Source: Phascolarctos cinereus
Lineage: Eukaryota > Chordata > Mammalia > Diprotodontia > Phascolarctidae
NCBI RefSeq assembly: GCF_002099425.1
Contig: NW_018344105.1
Span: 3,598,501 to 3,662,500, forward strand
Direction of reading: 5' to 3'
DNA length: 64,000 bases
Within the stretch, counting starts at the first letter, position 1; the number at the start of each line of letters is the position of its first letter. The notes under the pieces were generated by a model. It saw only the letters and a program-made list of their open reading frames with translations, was not told the origin of the DNA and searched no databases. Both the position numbers and the translations under genes were made by a program. Positions 22,501 to 33,169 of the stretch are shown here, one piece after another.

Positions 22501-22859
22501 TCTAGTACAATTGCTCAGGATCATAGAATTGAGAAGTGGATTCACATAGTGATATGTCAAATGACAAATCCTCCGAGACCAAAGCACCTTTATACCAAAA
22601 CAAAAGCTAATTGAATGTCCCCAACAGGGGAGGTGGCATTTAAAAGAGGATAGCAGGGAGGAAGCAATACATTCTCCCTGACTCAATCACTAACAGTACA
22701 TTTCACATAGCAGTGGAAGGAGCCTTTCCTAGACTGCTTGACATCCCACCACTGAGCAACCTATCTACATTCTACAAAGAGTAGATACTCTACTTGTTCA
22801 TAATAGTTATTAGAATTAGTTGGCTTTCCTGAGATTTCAATTCACATTTGCCTCATCTG
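22501..22859. other. Unassigned DNA
   Basis: No recognisable repeat or exon. Confidence 0.5.
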
Positions 22860-23330
22860 CAAAGGTGACAAAATTTAAGAATAATCAATGTTGGAAAAGT
22901 TATAGAAAGACAAGCACACTAGTGTGTTAACAATGGAGCTGTGAATTTGTATAACTGCTTTGTAAAACAATTTGGAATTATGCAAAAAAGAGGCTGAAAT
23001 GTCCATGCACTTTGAGCCAGAGATTCGACTACTGGGAATATACCTCCAAGGAGGTCACTGAAAAAAAAAAAAGCCCTCAAAATATTATAGTTGTACTTGG
23101 AGTAGAAGCAAAGTAGATGCCCCTGGACTGGCAAAAAGCCAAGTGAGATGTGAGGCATGGAGAAAATGGAAGATTCGTCTGCTGTAAGAAACAATGGGCA
23201 TGGTGAATACAAAGAGATATGAGAAGATTTACATGAACTGATCCAAAGCAAGCAGAACAGAACACACAATGGCTGCAACAATGTAATGGAAAAAAATCTC
23301 TGCAAAACTATAAAAAAATGAACGTTGCAA
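22860..23330 (+). mobile_element. Old L1 fragment, ORF2 C-terminus
   Basis: Order of decayed L1 words: 'aacaatggagctgtgaattt', AACAATTTGGAATTATGCAA, GAGATTCGACTACTGGGAAT, GATTTACATGAACTGATCC. Older than the copies at 10420 and 37205. Confidence 0.75.
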
Positions 23331-23959
23331 AATTATAGAGAACCAATTTAGCCCCAAAGAAGAGAGATGAGAAGACAGCCTTGTGAAAGTGGGGAGGGGG
23401 TCCACACATGTAGTGTCAAATTTTTTTAATGTATTTATTAGTTTTGCCAGATTGCTGCTGCTGCTGCTGCTGTTCCTCCTCCTCCTCCTCCCTCTTCTAA
23501 AGATTCTTTGTTAAAAGCAATGGCATTTTAGGAGGAGGAAGAAAAGAAATACCAGGGGAAAATCTGGTGATGTAAAAGATATCAATAAAAATTTATTTAA
23601 AAAAAAGAATTGGTTGGTCTAAATGTTACATGGAGATAAAGACACCTGCAAGGCACTTTATTAGTTTGCATTCAACAGGAGGGATCTATACCCTGTGATC
23701 ATTGTGCTAGTTTAACTATAGCTTTCAGAGATGATTTGCCTGAAATTAGCATGACAATGGAAGGCCCGGGTATGAGGTATTCACTGCCCTTAGTGTTGTT
23801 CATGCTCCCTTCCCAAAACAAAGAGAAAAGGCCCAGTAAAGTAGCCCACTGCCCGTGGGCCCTTCTGAAAACTTTCCTCTATAGGTCACAGTGGTACAAC
23901 CCATCCCTCATCGGGAAGACATGACCAAATTTCTTGCCTAAGAGCCAGTCCCATATCAT
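23331..23959. other. Unassigned DNA with a trinucleotide run
   Basis: Holds the CTG/CTC run at 23453-23492. Otherwise no repeat or exon was recognised; 23410-23450 and 23580-23610 are A/T runs. Confidence 0.45.
23453..23492. repeat. (GCT)n(TCC)n trinucleotide repeat
   Basis: About five GCT units followed by about six TCC units. Not in an open reading frame of any credible gene. Confidence 0.9.
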
Positions 23960-24970
23960 CAAATGCCTCTTAGGTATCTTGAAATGAACGTAGGCAGCTC
24001 AAACTCAACATGTCCAAATCTTTTCCCCCAACTTTCCCCATCACTGTCAGAGGCATAACCATCCTTCTCATCATCCTCTTGCTCCAGTTCAATCTTATCT
24101 TGATCACACAACATCCTTAGTTTCTATCTTCCCAAGTTTCATACACACCCTCTTCTCTTCCTTCATATAGTACAGGCCCTCATTCTCTCTTGCCTCTATT
24201 AGTACAACAGGCTTCCTAATAGGTTTCCTTTACTCAAGCCTCTCCCCCATCCAATTTATACTCCACACAGCTGTGAGTATTTTTCCAAAGCACAGGCCTG
24301 ATCGTGTCACAGCATGCCCCTCCCCCAACCAGCGCAATAAATTCCAGCAGTGGCTCCCTATCACCCCTATAGCCTTCTTATCTTTCCACATACTTTGCTG
24401 TACTTGCTACTCCCCATGTAGGATTGTCCATCTCTCACCTCTGTGCCTTTGCACACCTGGAATGTGCACTCTCCCTCCTCACCTCTACCTCTTAGGTCTA
24501 TGGCTTTCTTCGAGGCTCAGCTTAAATGATAACTCCAGTTACTAGTGTCTTTCCTCTGAGATCCTCTTCCACTTGATATGTATCTTGTGTATACCTATAG
24601 AGGTGCTGTCTCCTCCTTGAGAACGTAAGCTCCTTGAGGTCAGGAATAGTTTTTTTTAATTTTTGTACCTGTATTCCCAGAGTTTAACACACAGTAGCTA
24701 GCATGTAGAATGCATTTAATAATTGCTTGTTGGAGGGGCAGCCAGGTGGCGCAGTGGATAGAACACTGGCCCTGAAGTCAGGAGTACCTGAGTTCAAATC
24801 CGGCCTCAGACCAAATACTTGACACTTACTAGCTGTGTGACCCTGGGCAAGTCACTTAACCCCAATTGCCTAAAAACAAACAAACAAACAAACAAAAAAC
24901 AAACAAAAAACATAAAATAATTGTTTGTTGATTGAGTGACTGACTGGGAGAATTGAGCTCATGGGTCACT
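23960..24970 (+). mobile_element. L2 LINE, ORF2 C-terminus and 3' end, interrupted
   Basis: Sense L2: AACTCAACATGTCCAAATC (LKLNMSK block) at 24002, 'aaagcacaggcctgatcgtg' (KHRSDHV) at 24288, 'agcagtggctccctatcacc' at 24345, CTCCTTGAGAACGTAAGCTC CTTGAGG at 24614, ending in GCATTTAATAATTGCTTGTTG. The tail resumes as GATTGAGTGACTGACTGG after the SINE at 24733-24915. Confidence 0.9.
24718..24930 (+). mobile_element. WSINE1-like SINE with its target-site duplication
   Basis: The body (24733-24915) starts GGGGCAGCCAGGTGGCGCAG, has the TGACCCTGGGCAAGTCACTT core and ends in a (CAAA)n tail. A 15-bp duplication AATAATTG(C/T)TTGTTG flanks it with one mismatch (24718-24732, 24916-24930). It interrupts the L2 tail, so it is younger. 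Confidence 0.95.
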
Positions 24971-25327
24971 CACTGAAGAATGTGTTATGAGGTTTGAAAG
25001 GAAAAAAGGTAACTCTTTGAGGAATCTTCCTTAAGAGTTGCTGGGCTTTAGGTATGCCTGAAGACTCAAAGCTGAGCTGCCTGGTATTGTATGACAATCC
25101 CCAAGAGGGAAGAGGGGAGCAGAAACGTAACACCAAGGGGCACCAAGTGCTAAGCTTGGAGAAACCAGAGAGGAGACCCCCGTTTTGGATTTGGGTGTCA
25201 GATTTCCCTTTATAGAATAAAAAAGGCACATGGGTGATATAGTACAAAGAATATGGGACTGAGCGTCAAGAATCTTGGCTCTTAGGACTGCGGCCCAAAA
25301 AAGGTAAGTCACTTGACCTCTCTAGAA
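24971..25327. other. Unassigned DNA with a weak MIR
   Basis: 25240-25320 may be a decayed sense MIR (GGCTCTTAGGACTGCGG, AAGTCACTTGACCTC). The rest shows nothing. Confidence 0.45.
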
Positions 25328-25508
25328 TAGTGGTGTCAAATTCCAAGAAGAAACAGGGGCCATTAAACCATATATAACAAGCCCTGCAGTTGTATATTGA
25401 CTTAGAAAACCACATAATAACATCATCTATGTTTTCCCAGTTACATTTTGATCTGGCTCCTACCGTACTTGGGAGTGTTGCTGCATGGCTGAGTGTCTGA
25501 CATCTCTA
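25328..25508 (+). mobile_element. Non-autonomous hAT DNA transposon, family A
   Basis: AGTGGTGTCAAATTCC start and GTGTCTGACATCTCTA end. Flanks CTCTAGAA (25320-25327) and TTTTAGAA (25509-25516) agree at 6 of 8 bases and fit the NTCTAGAN site preference. Confidence 0.8.
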
Positions 25509-25514
25509 TTTTAG

Positions 25515-25625
25515 AACATACCACATAAAATGTTGAAAGGGACCTTACAGATCCATTTAATCCAACTGCCTCATATCTCCAGGTGAGGAAACTGAGGCTT
25601 AAAGTCCCTGCCAGCTTTAAGATGC
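25515..25625 (-). mobile_element. MIR-type SINE, antisense
   Basis: GGGACCTTACAGATCCATTT, AGGTGAGGAAACTGAGGCTT. Confidence 0.7.
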
Positions 25626-25949
25626 TATCATACTACGTATGATTCTGTATAATGGAGCTCTTCTACACAGTTGATAGCCAGATAAAACAGCAAAGGAGGG
25701 AGAAACACCACCATGGTAGAGGAAAAGCTCAATGGGCCCCTCCATCCTAGCCATCTCTCCAACCACTTCCTACTCAGGGTGTGTTTTAACTCTAAGCTGT
25801 ATGAAATTTACATTCTGATTGTTTATAAAGAACACAAGTTACACTTCTGGGTGAAATAGTGTGAATGTTGATGAGTACCACAAGAATAGCACAGAGAAGC
25901 AGGCATTTCTTTAGGCAGCTATTCTGGAAAGTCCCCAGACGGAAGAAAA
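25626..25949. other. Unassigned DNA
   Basis: No recognisable repeat or exon. Confidence 0.5.
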
Positions 25950-26215
25950 ATAATCAACAAGCAACTGATCATCTTGCAACCAGTAGAGTGTCGATCCCGG
26001 AATCAGGAAGACCCGAGTTCAAATCCAGCCTTAGATACTTACTAGCTATGTGACCCTGGGCAAGTCACCAAATTTCTGTCTACCTCAACTTCCTCATCTG
26101 TAAAATGGAGATAATAATAGTATCTACCTCCCAAGGTTGTTGTGAAGATCCAAAGTGCTTAGCACAGTGCCTGGCACACAGTAAGCATTTAACACATCCT
26201 TGTTTCCTTCCTGGT
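25950..26215 (+). mobile_element. THER/MIR-type SINE, near full length
   Basis: GAGTTCAAATCCAGCCTTAG, TAGCTATGTGACCCTGGGCA, CTCATCTGTAAAATGGAGAT, AGCACAGTGCCTGGCACACA. Confidence 0.9.
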
Positions 26216-26434
26216 TAGCTGACTGAAACAACAGTTGTGGCTACAAAATAGTGAGATGGATTACAAGCATTTCCCAACTTTGAGATGCCTTATCCATTTG
26301 ATAAAGATGTTATTTTCAGACCGTTTTCAGGCATCTCTGATTTCCTCACACTCTTTAAGCAAGAATGACTGAGGGTGGGAGCACAATGGACAGTCATATC
26401 AACTACAAGGTTGAAAGGTACATCTATAGATTTA
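26216..26434. other. Unassigned DNA
   Basis: No recognisable repeat or exon. Confidence 0.5.
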
Positions 26435-26576
26435 GAACAGGAATGTCTAAGTCCATTTTACAGGATAGGAAACTGAGGCCCAAGAAGAGGAAAGGACTTG
26501 CCCCACTGTCTCACAGGGCATGAGTGCCAGAGTTGTATTTGAACTCAGGGCCTCTGCTACTAAATCCAGTGCTGGC
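26435..26576 (-). mobile_element. MIR-type SINE, antisense
   Basis: TTTTACAGGATAGGAAACTG AGG, TTTGAACTCAGGGCCTCTGC. Confidence 0.85.
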
Positions 26577-26577
26577 T

Positions 26578-26833
26578 CTGTTGTTGTTCAGTGGTTTTCA
26601 GTCGTGTCTGACTCTTTGTGACCCCATCTAGGATTCTCTTGGCAGAGATACCGGAGTGGCTTGCCATTTCCTTCTCCAGCTCATATTACAGTTGAGGAAA
26701 CTGAGGCAAACAGAGTTAAATGACTTGCCCAGGATCACACACCTACTAAGTGTCTGAAGCCATATTAGAACTCGGGTCTTCTTGACTCTAGGTCTGGTGG
26801 TCTTTCTAGTGCAGCATCACCTAGCTGCCCATG
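26578..26833 (-). mobile_element. MAR1-type SINE with RTE-derived 3' tail, antisense
   Basis: The first half (26578-26690) is TTGTTGTTCAGTGGTTTTCA GTCGTGTCTGACTCTTTGTG, the RTE/BovB-like tail; the second half is an antisense tRNA-derived head and core (GATCACACACCTACTAAGTG, CACCTAGCTGCCC). The shared tail is how such SINEs are thought to borrow RTE machinery. Related RTE pieces lie at 9290 and 62820. Confidence 0.85.
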
Positions 26834-27184
26834 CCTATTCTACTATTGGAAAAAAAACTGAGATACTTCTGCCATCGTTTCAAGCATTTGCCTGCCCCTT
26901 AAATGTTCTTCTTTTTTTTTTTTTACTAGATTAACATAGCAGAGCAGCTCTGTCTTCTACCACTCCCTGATGGTAGCCCTCTTGATATGTCTGTCCTGCC
27001 AGGCCTGGACTTCTCCTGTGATTTCTAGAAGTCCCTCTCACTGCTTTTCAGGCTCATCTAGGCTTTCAATGTTAACAGCAACTACAGATCCCTCTTCTAA
27101 CCACCACCCCTCACCACCCCACTCCTGGAGGCACCACCACCATATGAGGAAGACTTTATGAGTACAATCACCCCTGGTGCAAGG
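26834..27184. other. Unassigned DNA
   Basis: Contains a T-run at 26911-26923. No recognisable repeat or exon. Confidence 0.5.
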
Positions 27185-27300
27185 CAAGGAATCTGAAGGC
27201 CAGAGAAGGGGAGTGACTTGACCAGGGACACACGGGTAGTAAATGGCAAATTCGAACCTGGGTCTTCTGAGTTCTATTACACCTACTGCCTTTCCTGAAT
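27185..27300 (-). mobile_element. MIR-type SINE, antisense
   Basis: GGCCAGAGAAGGGGAGTGAC TTG, CGAACCTGGGTCTTCTGAGT. Confidence 0.75.
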
Positions 27301-27671
27301 CAATACTTATTTAGCTTTTACTAAATATAATGGTATTGTTTTCTTGGCTTAACAATGCGCTTTTCAATTGCTATTTTCAGCCAGAAGTTTAAATAAATAT
27401 TTTATCGATTTTATAAAAATGTTGTTGTTAGTTCCCCTTGTTGTCAGTTTCCCTCCCTATAAAATCCTTTCTCCTAACAAATGAACAAAACAAACCAACA
27501 GACACCATGGTCACGTCTGAGAACATAGGCTTCTTTCAGCCCCTCGTCTCCCGCCTCTCTCCCCGGGGGTGGGAGACATGCTTTGCTATCATCCTCTGGC
27601 AAGTACATTGGGGAGAGTTCTGGTGTCTTTCAAAATATTTTCCTTTCAATTACTGTGATCATTATATTGAC
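27301..27671. other. Unassigned DNA
   Basis: AT-rich 27300-27430, then single-copy-looking DNA with a few CpGs near 27545-27565. Nothing named. Confidence 0.45.
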
Positions 27672-27790
27672 CAGGGGTGGGGAACATGTGGCCTTCTAGG
27701 TCCTCAAGTGCCACCCTTTGATTGAATCCAAGCTTCACAGAAGAGATCCCCTTAATAAAATGATTTGTTCTGCAAAACTTGGACAGCATC
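27672..27790 (+). mobile_element. hAT MITE, family B, left half
   Basis: CAGGGGTGGGGAACATGTGG, then GGTCCTCAAGTG and GATTTGTTCTGCAAAACTTG. Same family as 50285, 52917 and 57233; the right end is missing. Confidence 0.8.
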
Positions 27791-27824
27791 ATAACTAGGT
27801 GATGGAAGATTATAAACCATTTAT

Positions 27825-28255
27825 GCTATAGACTGTTCTCCTGATTCTGCTCATTCCACTCTCTACCATCAGTTCCTCCAGCTCTTCCCAAGTTGCTCTT
27901 AATTGTTCATAGTTAACTTAACATGACCTTCCTATACCCCAAATGTGGCCGTTCACTTAGCAACCACCCAACACACACACACACACACACACACACATAT
28001 TTCACATATGGAACTATTTCCTCGGTTTTTCGCCTCCTTTAGGAATATGCCCAGTTGTGAAATTGCTAGGTTTGGGCACATACACTTTAGGGATTTTTCT
28101 AGTCTGGTTCCAAACTGTTTTCCAGAACAATGAGACCACTTCGCAGTTCCATCCGCAGTGCAGCTGTGGACCTACCTTCCCACATCCCCTCTAATATAGC
28201 ATTTTTGTCTTTTGTCAGTTTTGCCAACCTGATGGGTATGGGGTAAAACCTTGGG
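27825..28255 (-). mobile_element. Old L1, ORF2 C-terminus, antisense, with a CA repeat
   Basis: TTCTCCTGATTCTGCTCATT, then AGGAATATGCCCAGTTGTGA (reverse of the 'LLG.Y' block), GTTTTCCAGAACAATGAGAC, CCCACATCCCCTCTAATATA. A (CA)n run of about 15 units sits at 27969-27998. Confidence 0.8.
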
Positions 28256-28559
28256 AGTTAGCCAGGATTTGTGATAATTAACTTCATTTTCAGGAATGCT
28301 TTTAGGAGAATAACAATTTCAACTTGAAGCAGTAACCAATATGTTCTCCTAGGAGGATATTTGTCTTGCTTCATGAGTACCCCCAGAATATTTCTGCATT
28401 GCACTGCCCTCCTAAAAAGTCCCCAGACCTCTGCAGCAGAGAGGACAGCTTCATAGTTAACATGTCTGCTGGGCTCTCCAGCTTTCATCCATTATCACAT
28501 GGCAGAACTAAAAACAGCCACTTTCTATGAGTCATGGACCATGACATGGAGAGCTTACC
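28256..28559. other. Unassigned DNA
   Basis: Single-copy-looking DNA; may be part of the conserved block that follows. Confidence 0.45.
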
Positions 28560-29490
28560 AAGGGCAATGCCAAAAGGCGAATCTCCTCACAACCTCCAAG
28601 CCCATGTTTTTTCACATGCCTCCTTCCTCATAAATCAGCTCCCTCTGCCACACTTCTGAGGGGGCGTGGCAAACAGAACAACACCCTGTGGCTGTCTCCC
28701 CTCACTTGGCTGCCAGCTCAAACGTTGCCTCCAAGTCTCGATGAAATGAGCAGCTGGTCTCTAAGGGGTGGTTTTGGGACTGGGGCAGGGGACGGTGATG
28801 GAGAAGATGGAAGAAGCACCCCTAATGAAGGTCTACACCTGTTCATGCACTTTCACCAAATTACAGCTATTGTTTATCTCCCCCCTCCAAATCACACAGC
28901 TTTATAGAACCCACGACATGGAAGCAAGAAGGCACACAACGGACACATTAGTTAAGGGGCCTTTCCTTTTACTTGGACGGCTCCCGATAATGGAATTTAA
29001 TTGTGGGAAAAGCGGAATAATTTCAGCTGAATGTCATTTGGCCCATTCAAACTGGGAATCAGGGACATTTTTTAACAAAGGTTTTGAAACTTCCTTTGAA
29101 ATCAGGAAGCTGCTCTGCACAGATAAGAGGAGAGGTCTGAGGATTCTCTATCAGAAATTTCAAGGGTTTTTTTCCATCTGCTTTTTCACATTAACTGGTA
29201 ATTATCCAGAAAGGCACATAATAGTGCAGAAATGACAGAAATCAACAAAGGTTTGCCTAAGATATGTAAATTGTCAGTGATCGGCGAGGTCCGGCAGTGG
29301 GGCTCACGATAGCCCAATTATTTCTGCTGCCGCCATATGTTTCCCAGAAGCTGCTCTTTATCATGGCCACTGGATGTGTACTTCTACACAAGTCCCCAAG
29401 AAAAGGGGGCCAAAAGAGGGATTTCTTCAAAGTGGAAAACAAAAATGCCATGCCAGTGATCTGCCTCACACATTGCCTATTGTTCAGAAG
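28560..29490. promoter_or_regulatory. Candidate conserved non-coding block (longest in window)
   Basis: About 0.9 kb with no repeat, more CpG than its surroundings and intact short motifs: GGGGCGTGG (KLF-like) near 28661, TTGTTTATC (forkhead-like) near 28870, GGAATTTAATTGTGGG near 28990, AACAAAGG (SOX/TCF-like) near 29076 and 29245, AGATAAGAG (GATA-like) near 29121, ATATGTAAATTGTC near 29262. Open frames on the + strand here have no protein family character. Conservation not tested. Confidence 0.5.
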
Positions 29491-29637
29491 AGCCTCTTAA
29501 TTTTCCCATCCCTGTGATTTCCTTGATATGACACACTCCCAGCATAGAAGTGCTCTCCACTGATGCAGATTGCCAACACATCTATAACTTCATAGGATGC
29601 TAGATCTTGAGCTAGAAAGAACCCATGAGACCTAGAC
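29491..29637. other. Unassigned DNA
   Basis: Includes a MIR3-like start (TTGAGCTAGAAAGAACCCAT) near 29607. Confidence 0.4.
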
Positions 29638-29715
29638 CATGGGCATATGGAGTCGTGACCCATAGTTTAAGAAGTGCTGAAGGGGTCACAAGTAGAATAT
29701 GTTTAAGAAGCCCTG
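29638..29715 (+). mobile_element. Short hAT-like MITE
   Basis: Ends TTTAAGAAGCCCTG, like the AAGAACCCCTG terminus of mammalian hAT elements. Flanks ACCTAGAC (29630-29637) and GTCTAGAC (29716-29723) match at 6 of 8 and fit NTCTAGAN. It sits within or beside an antisense MIR. Confidence 0.55.
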
Positions 29716-29723
29716 GTCTAGAC

Positions 29724-30010
29724 CACGTCTCTCATTTTACAAATGGGGAAACTGAGGCCACATAGGTCAAATGCCTTGTCTAAGGTCACAAAAGTACTAA
29801 GTGGCAGAAACAAGATTTGAAGCCAGCTCCTCTAACCCCAGAACCAGTTCTCTTTCCACTGTACCATGGTCTGGGAGAGTCACTGGGTGGGGGAGCACTG
29901 AGATGTTAAATGAGTTGCCCAGGGTCACATACCACCAGGATGTGTCAGAGGCAGGATTTGAACCCAGGTCTTCCTGACTCCAAGGCTGGCCCTCTATCCA
30001 TTCTACCATA
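29724..30010 (-). mobile_element. Two MIR-type SINEs, antisense
   Basis: First copy 29724-29870: AATGGGGAAACTGAGGCCAC, AAGGTCACAAAAGTACTAAG. Second copy 29885-30010: TGCCCAGGGTCACATACCAC, TTTGAACCCAGGTCTTCCTG. Confidence 0.85.
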
Positions 30011-30135
30011 CTGTTCCACATCTCAGCACAGAGTAGGTGTTTTGTCTTTATGGCTTTCGATAACTTTGTATGTGGCCATGGAGACATCTGCTTAAGTGCA
30101 TAGGTGTCAGAATGGAGGAAAAAAAAAACTATGTC

Positions 30136-30558
30136 TAGATATCAGTGGAACGGAATTCATTATCTACGCCCCTAATGGATGTCGTGCCTATGGAAAATAG
30201 CCAAAGAAGATGGCTTTGGAGTGCTATAATGTACTGTTTGGGTGATCGATGAGGCCTCCTAGAAACTAGGGTATCCCTGGCCTGGGAAGCAGAGGACGTC
30301 AGCTGATCCATATCACATGGCAAGCCTTAGAGTATTTCCAAAAACAGAGCTCTTGGCACCGGGAAGGAACTCAGGGATAGCCTACTCCAACTCCCTCATT
30401 TACAGACAGGGAAACTGATGCCAAGGATACCCTCGTGTTTAGGAGCAACTCATCAAGCAATGCACTATGGCACTCCAAAGCCACTTTCTTCAACTATTTT
30501 CTATAAACATAGTGTCCATCAGGGACTTAGATAATGAATTCTATTCCACTGGTATCTA
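30136..30558. repeat. Long imperfect inverted repeat (palindromic element)
   Basis: Left arm 30136-30281 and right arm 30420-30558 are reverse complements. Over the outer 98 bases (30136-30233 against 30461-30558) I count 76 ungapped matches, about 78 percent; the inner part aligns with small gaps (GGGTATCCCTGGC against GCCAAGGATACCC). The 138-bp centre carries an antisense MIR-like piece (CAGACAGGGAAACTG). Probably a palindromic DNA transposon I cannot name, or a local inverted duplication. Transcribed, it would fold into a long hairpin. Confidence 0.85.
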
Positions 30559-31164
30559 TAAAATAAGACTCTCATGATGATCTCCATTTTACTTTAAAAC
30601 TCCATAATATTAAGAAGAAAAAAGGGGGGAAAACCATTATGGTTGATACTTCACAGGTGCTAATTTCTCCATCTGCCCTCCCAGGCCAGGATTCAACCTT
30701 CTGCCCTTCTCAGCTACCATCATCCCACCTACCTCCTCTTTTCCACTATTCAAGGTTCTGGGTGGGGGGGGAGGGGAAATGTCTCCACTGGATGTTTCTA
30801 CTTCTTCACAACTAAGGGGTTGGGCTTTTTTCCCAACTCCATCTCATTTCTACCCCTCCTCCCCCAGAGCAGCTATTCTTTCTAAAGGTCACCTTGTCAT
30901 TCAGTCATTTTTCAGTCATGTCTGACTCCTCATCACCTACTAAACTACAATTCCAGCAGCTCTTTGAAGGCCTGGCATCCTTAACATTTCTGCAGTGTTA
31001 ACACTGCTGACTATCCCTTCTCCTGGATATTTCTCTTCCCTTTGCTTCAAGGGTTCCACATGTACCTGGGCTTCCTACTCCTAAATCTTTAGCCACTCCT
31101 TTTCTAGCTCTTTCCCTTGGCAATTATTCACTCCCAGTGATTGCACTACCACCCCTATGCAGAT
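30559..31164. other. Unassigned DNA with an RTE-tail scrap
   Basis: 30890-30945 (TCATTCAGTCATTTTTCAGT CATGTCTGACTCC) is a short RTE-tail piece like that at 26578. A G-run sits at 30763. Otherwise nothing recognised. Confidence 0.5.
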
Positions 31165-31560
31165 GCCTTCCAAATTAATCAATCAACAAACATTTAACAA
31201 ACTCCTACTATGCACTGGACACTGTTCTAGGTACTGGGGAATACAAAGGCGAAAATCACAGTCGCTCTCCTCAGGGAGCTATCAGGAGAGACAGCATGTA
31301 CATATATGGGTAGATAAAACCCAGATGCAAAATTAGTTAAGGGAGGGCATCTAGGAGGATCGATACAGATTCCACATAGCATGTGTTGCTTGAGCAGAAT
31401 TTTGAAGGAAGAAAGGGGATTCTGGGAGGTGGAGGTAAGAGGAGTACACTCTAGGTAGGAATAAAGGCAAGTCTGTGCAGAAGCATGGAGACAAAAGATA
31501 GAGTAGTGCATGTGAGGTACGGCAATAAGGCATATTTGTCTGGACCCCAGAGGGAAGGCG
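31165..31560 (-). mobile_element. L2 LINE 3' part, antisense
   Basis: TCAATCAACAAACATTTAAC, CACTGTTCTAGGTACTGGGG AATACAAAGG, then the decayed 'gggaggtggaggtaagaggag' region. Confidence 0.75.
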
Positions 31561-31569
31561 GAGGAATGG

Positions 31570-32580
31570 TGGAGATGACTTTCCTATCCACCTCTCTCCT
31601 TAGCTCTGAACCCTCATAGTAAATCCCCCTGCCTCCAGATGTTCCACTGGCACCTCAAACTGAACATGCCCAAAACAGAGTTTGTTATCTTTCCCATGAC
31701 ATCTCCCATGAACTCGCCATTTCTGTCTGTGAAGCTCGAATTCATCCACTCTGCCATGGTCATATCCTTGGGGCTGGCGTGGGTTTCTCCCTTTTCTTTC
31801 TCATATCCGATCTGTTGCCATCACTTGTCGCCTCTACGTGCACAGTATCTCCTCCATCTGCCCCCTTCCTCTTTCCGCTGACCACCACTACCCTAGGACA
31901 AAGCCTGATCACCATCCACCTGGACTCTTCCCTTTTTTGTTCAGATTCATCCTTCATTCTACAGCCAGAATAATTTTGCGCATTCTGCTAAAAAATATCT
32001 TTGGTGTCCCCCAGTGTTTACCAAATACATTTCACATGGCATTTAGGGCTTGCCACAATCTGGTCTCATCCTACCTACACCAATCAAACTCAACAACTCT
32101 TGATTTCCCACCCCACCCCCTTTGGTAAATACCCCCCCTCTGTTTTAGAATTCTATTTATGCTTATGACATTATCTACTTAACATGTTGGTGTCTCACGT
32201 TCCCCTTACTAGCCCACAGCTCTTTGAGGGCAAGGGCTCATCTTAACTTTGCTTATTGGGAGGGGGCAGTATGACATAGTAGTTAAGAGCATTGGACTTT
32301 GAGTCTGAAAGACCCCATTCACTTTCTGCCAACATACACTTACTAGGTGTGTAATAAGAGGCAAGTCAGTCACCCTCCTCTAACATTTCTGGGTCTCAGT
32401 TTTCCCACATTTAAAATGAGGAGTAGTTGTAGTATTGGGATCACAGGTTGGAACAAGATCATGTGTATAAAGTGCTTTGCAACCTTTCACAGCGCTAAAT
32501 AAATGGCAACAATTATTTTTACCTCCATCTTGCACCTAATGGGCCCTAAATGTTTGCTGTGGCCATACTTTTGCGTCAAA
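31570..32580 (+). mobile_element. L2 LINE, ORF2 C-terminus and 3' end, interrupted
   Basis: The + strand near 31645 reads WHLKLNMPKTEFVIFP, a typical L2 ORF2 block, then words for the 'SVA.SC.FYLHNISR' block (31815-31855), 'LLKNIFGVPQC', 'MAFRACHNLVSSYL' (32035) and the tail CCCACAGCTCTTTGAGGGCA. A MIR lies within at 32265-32510; the tail seems to resume at 32518. Confidence 0.85.
32265..32510 (+). mobile_element. MIR-type SINE inside L2
   Basis: GTATGACATAGTAGTTAAGA GC head, 'cttactaggtgtgtaataag' core, AAAGTGCTTTGCAACC and TAAATAAATGGCAACAATTA end. Distance and text of the flanks suggest it split the L2 tail. Confidence 0.8.
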
Positions 32581-32609
32581 TATGCTTGCTAAGAGGCCTG
32601 TGTTTAAAT

Positions 32610-32870
32610 GTGAGGAAACAAGCATTTATTAAGCATCTCCTATGTGCCAAGTACTGTGCTAATCACTTTATAAATATCTCATTTGATCCTCGCAACACCC
32701 CTGGGAGGTAGATGCTATTATGATATCTGTTTTAAAGGTGAGAAAACTGAGGCAGACAGGTTAAGTGACTAGTCCATGGTCACACAGCTAGTGAGGCCAT
32801 ATTTGAACTCACGTCTTCCTAATTCCATACCCAGCACTCTCTCCACTGTGCCACCTAGTTGCCTCTGGAA
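32610..32870 (-). mobile_element. THER-type SINE, antisense, near full length
   Basis: AAGCATTTATTAAGCATCTC CTATGTGCC, ATATCTCATTTGATCCTCGC, GGTCACACAGCTAGTGAG, TCTCCACTGTGCCACCTAG. Confidence 0.9.
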
Positions 32871-33169
32871 ACACCCATGTATTGAAGGGAATTAAGAGCT
32901 TCTTAGACTAGAAAATAGGAAATAAACAGGATGAGGGTCACCTCTGAGGGTCCCTTTCAGATTCTGAGCAGTTAAAGGCTCAGCACACATCTCATCCCAA
33001 CATTTTCTTCTGGAGTCTATGGTCAGTTGAAGGGACAGTATTATTCTGACTACCATCAGATAGCCAGATGAAAAATTCCCTTTGGACTAACTCCACCAGG
33101 CAGTTCACTGAGCTTGGCCCCCAAATGAATAGGAGAAAGAGAGTGGGCTGCCAGCCCAGCCAGCGGCCT
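32871..33169. other. Unassigned DNA with a weak MIR 3' end
   Basis: 32935-32970 (GGGTCCCTTTCAGATTCTGA) resembles a MIR end. Confidence 0.4.

Noticed and set aside
23453-23492. Coding glutamine or leucine repeat
   Set aside because: No open frame of any length or exon signal surrounds the trinucleotide run.
26578-26690. Cow DNA contamination, because of the BovB-like phrase
   Set aside because: The tail is joined to a marsupial-type SINE body and recurs in decayed form at 30890 and 46090.
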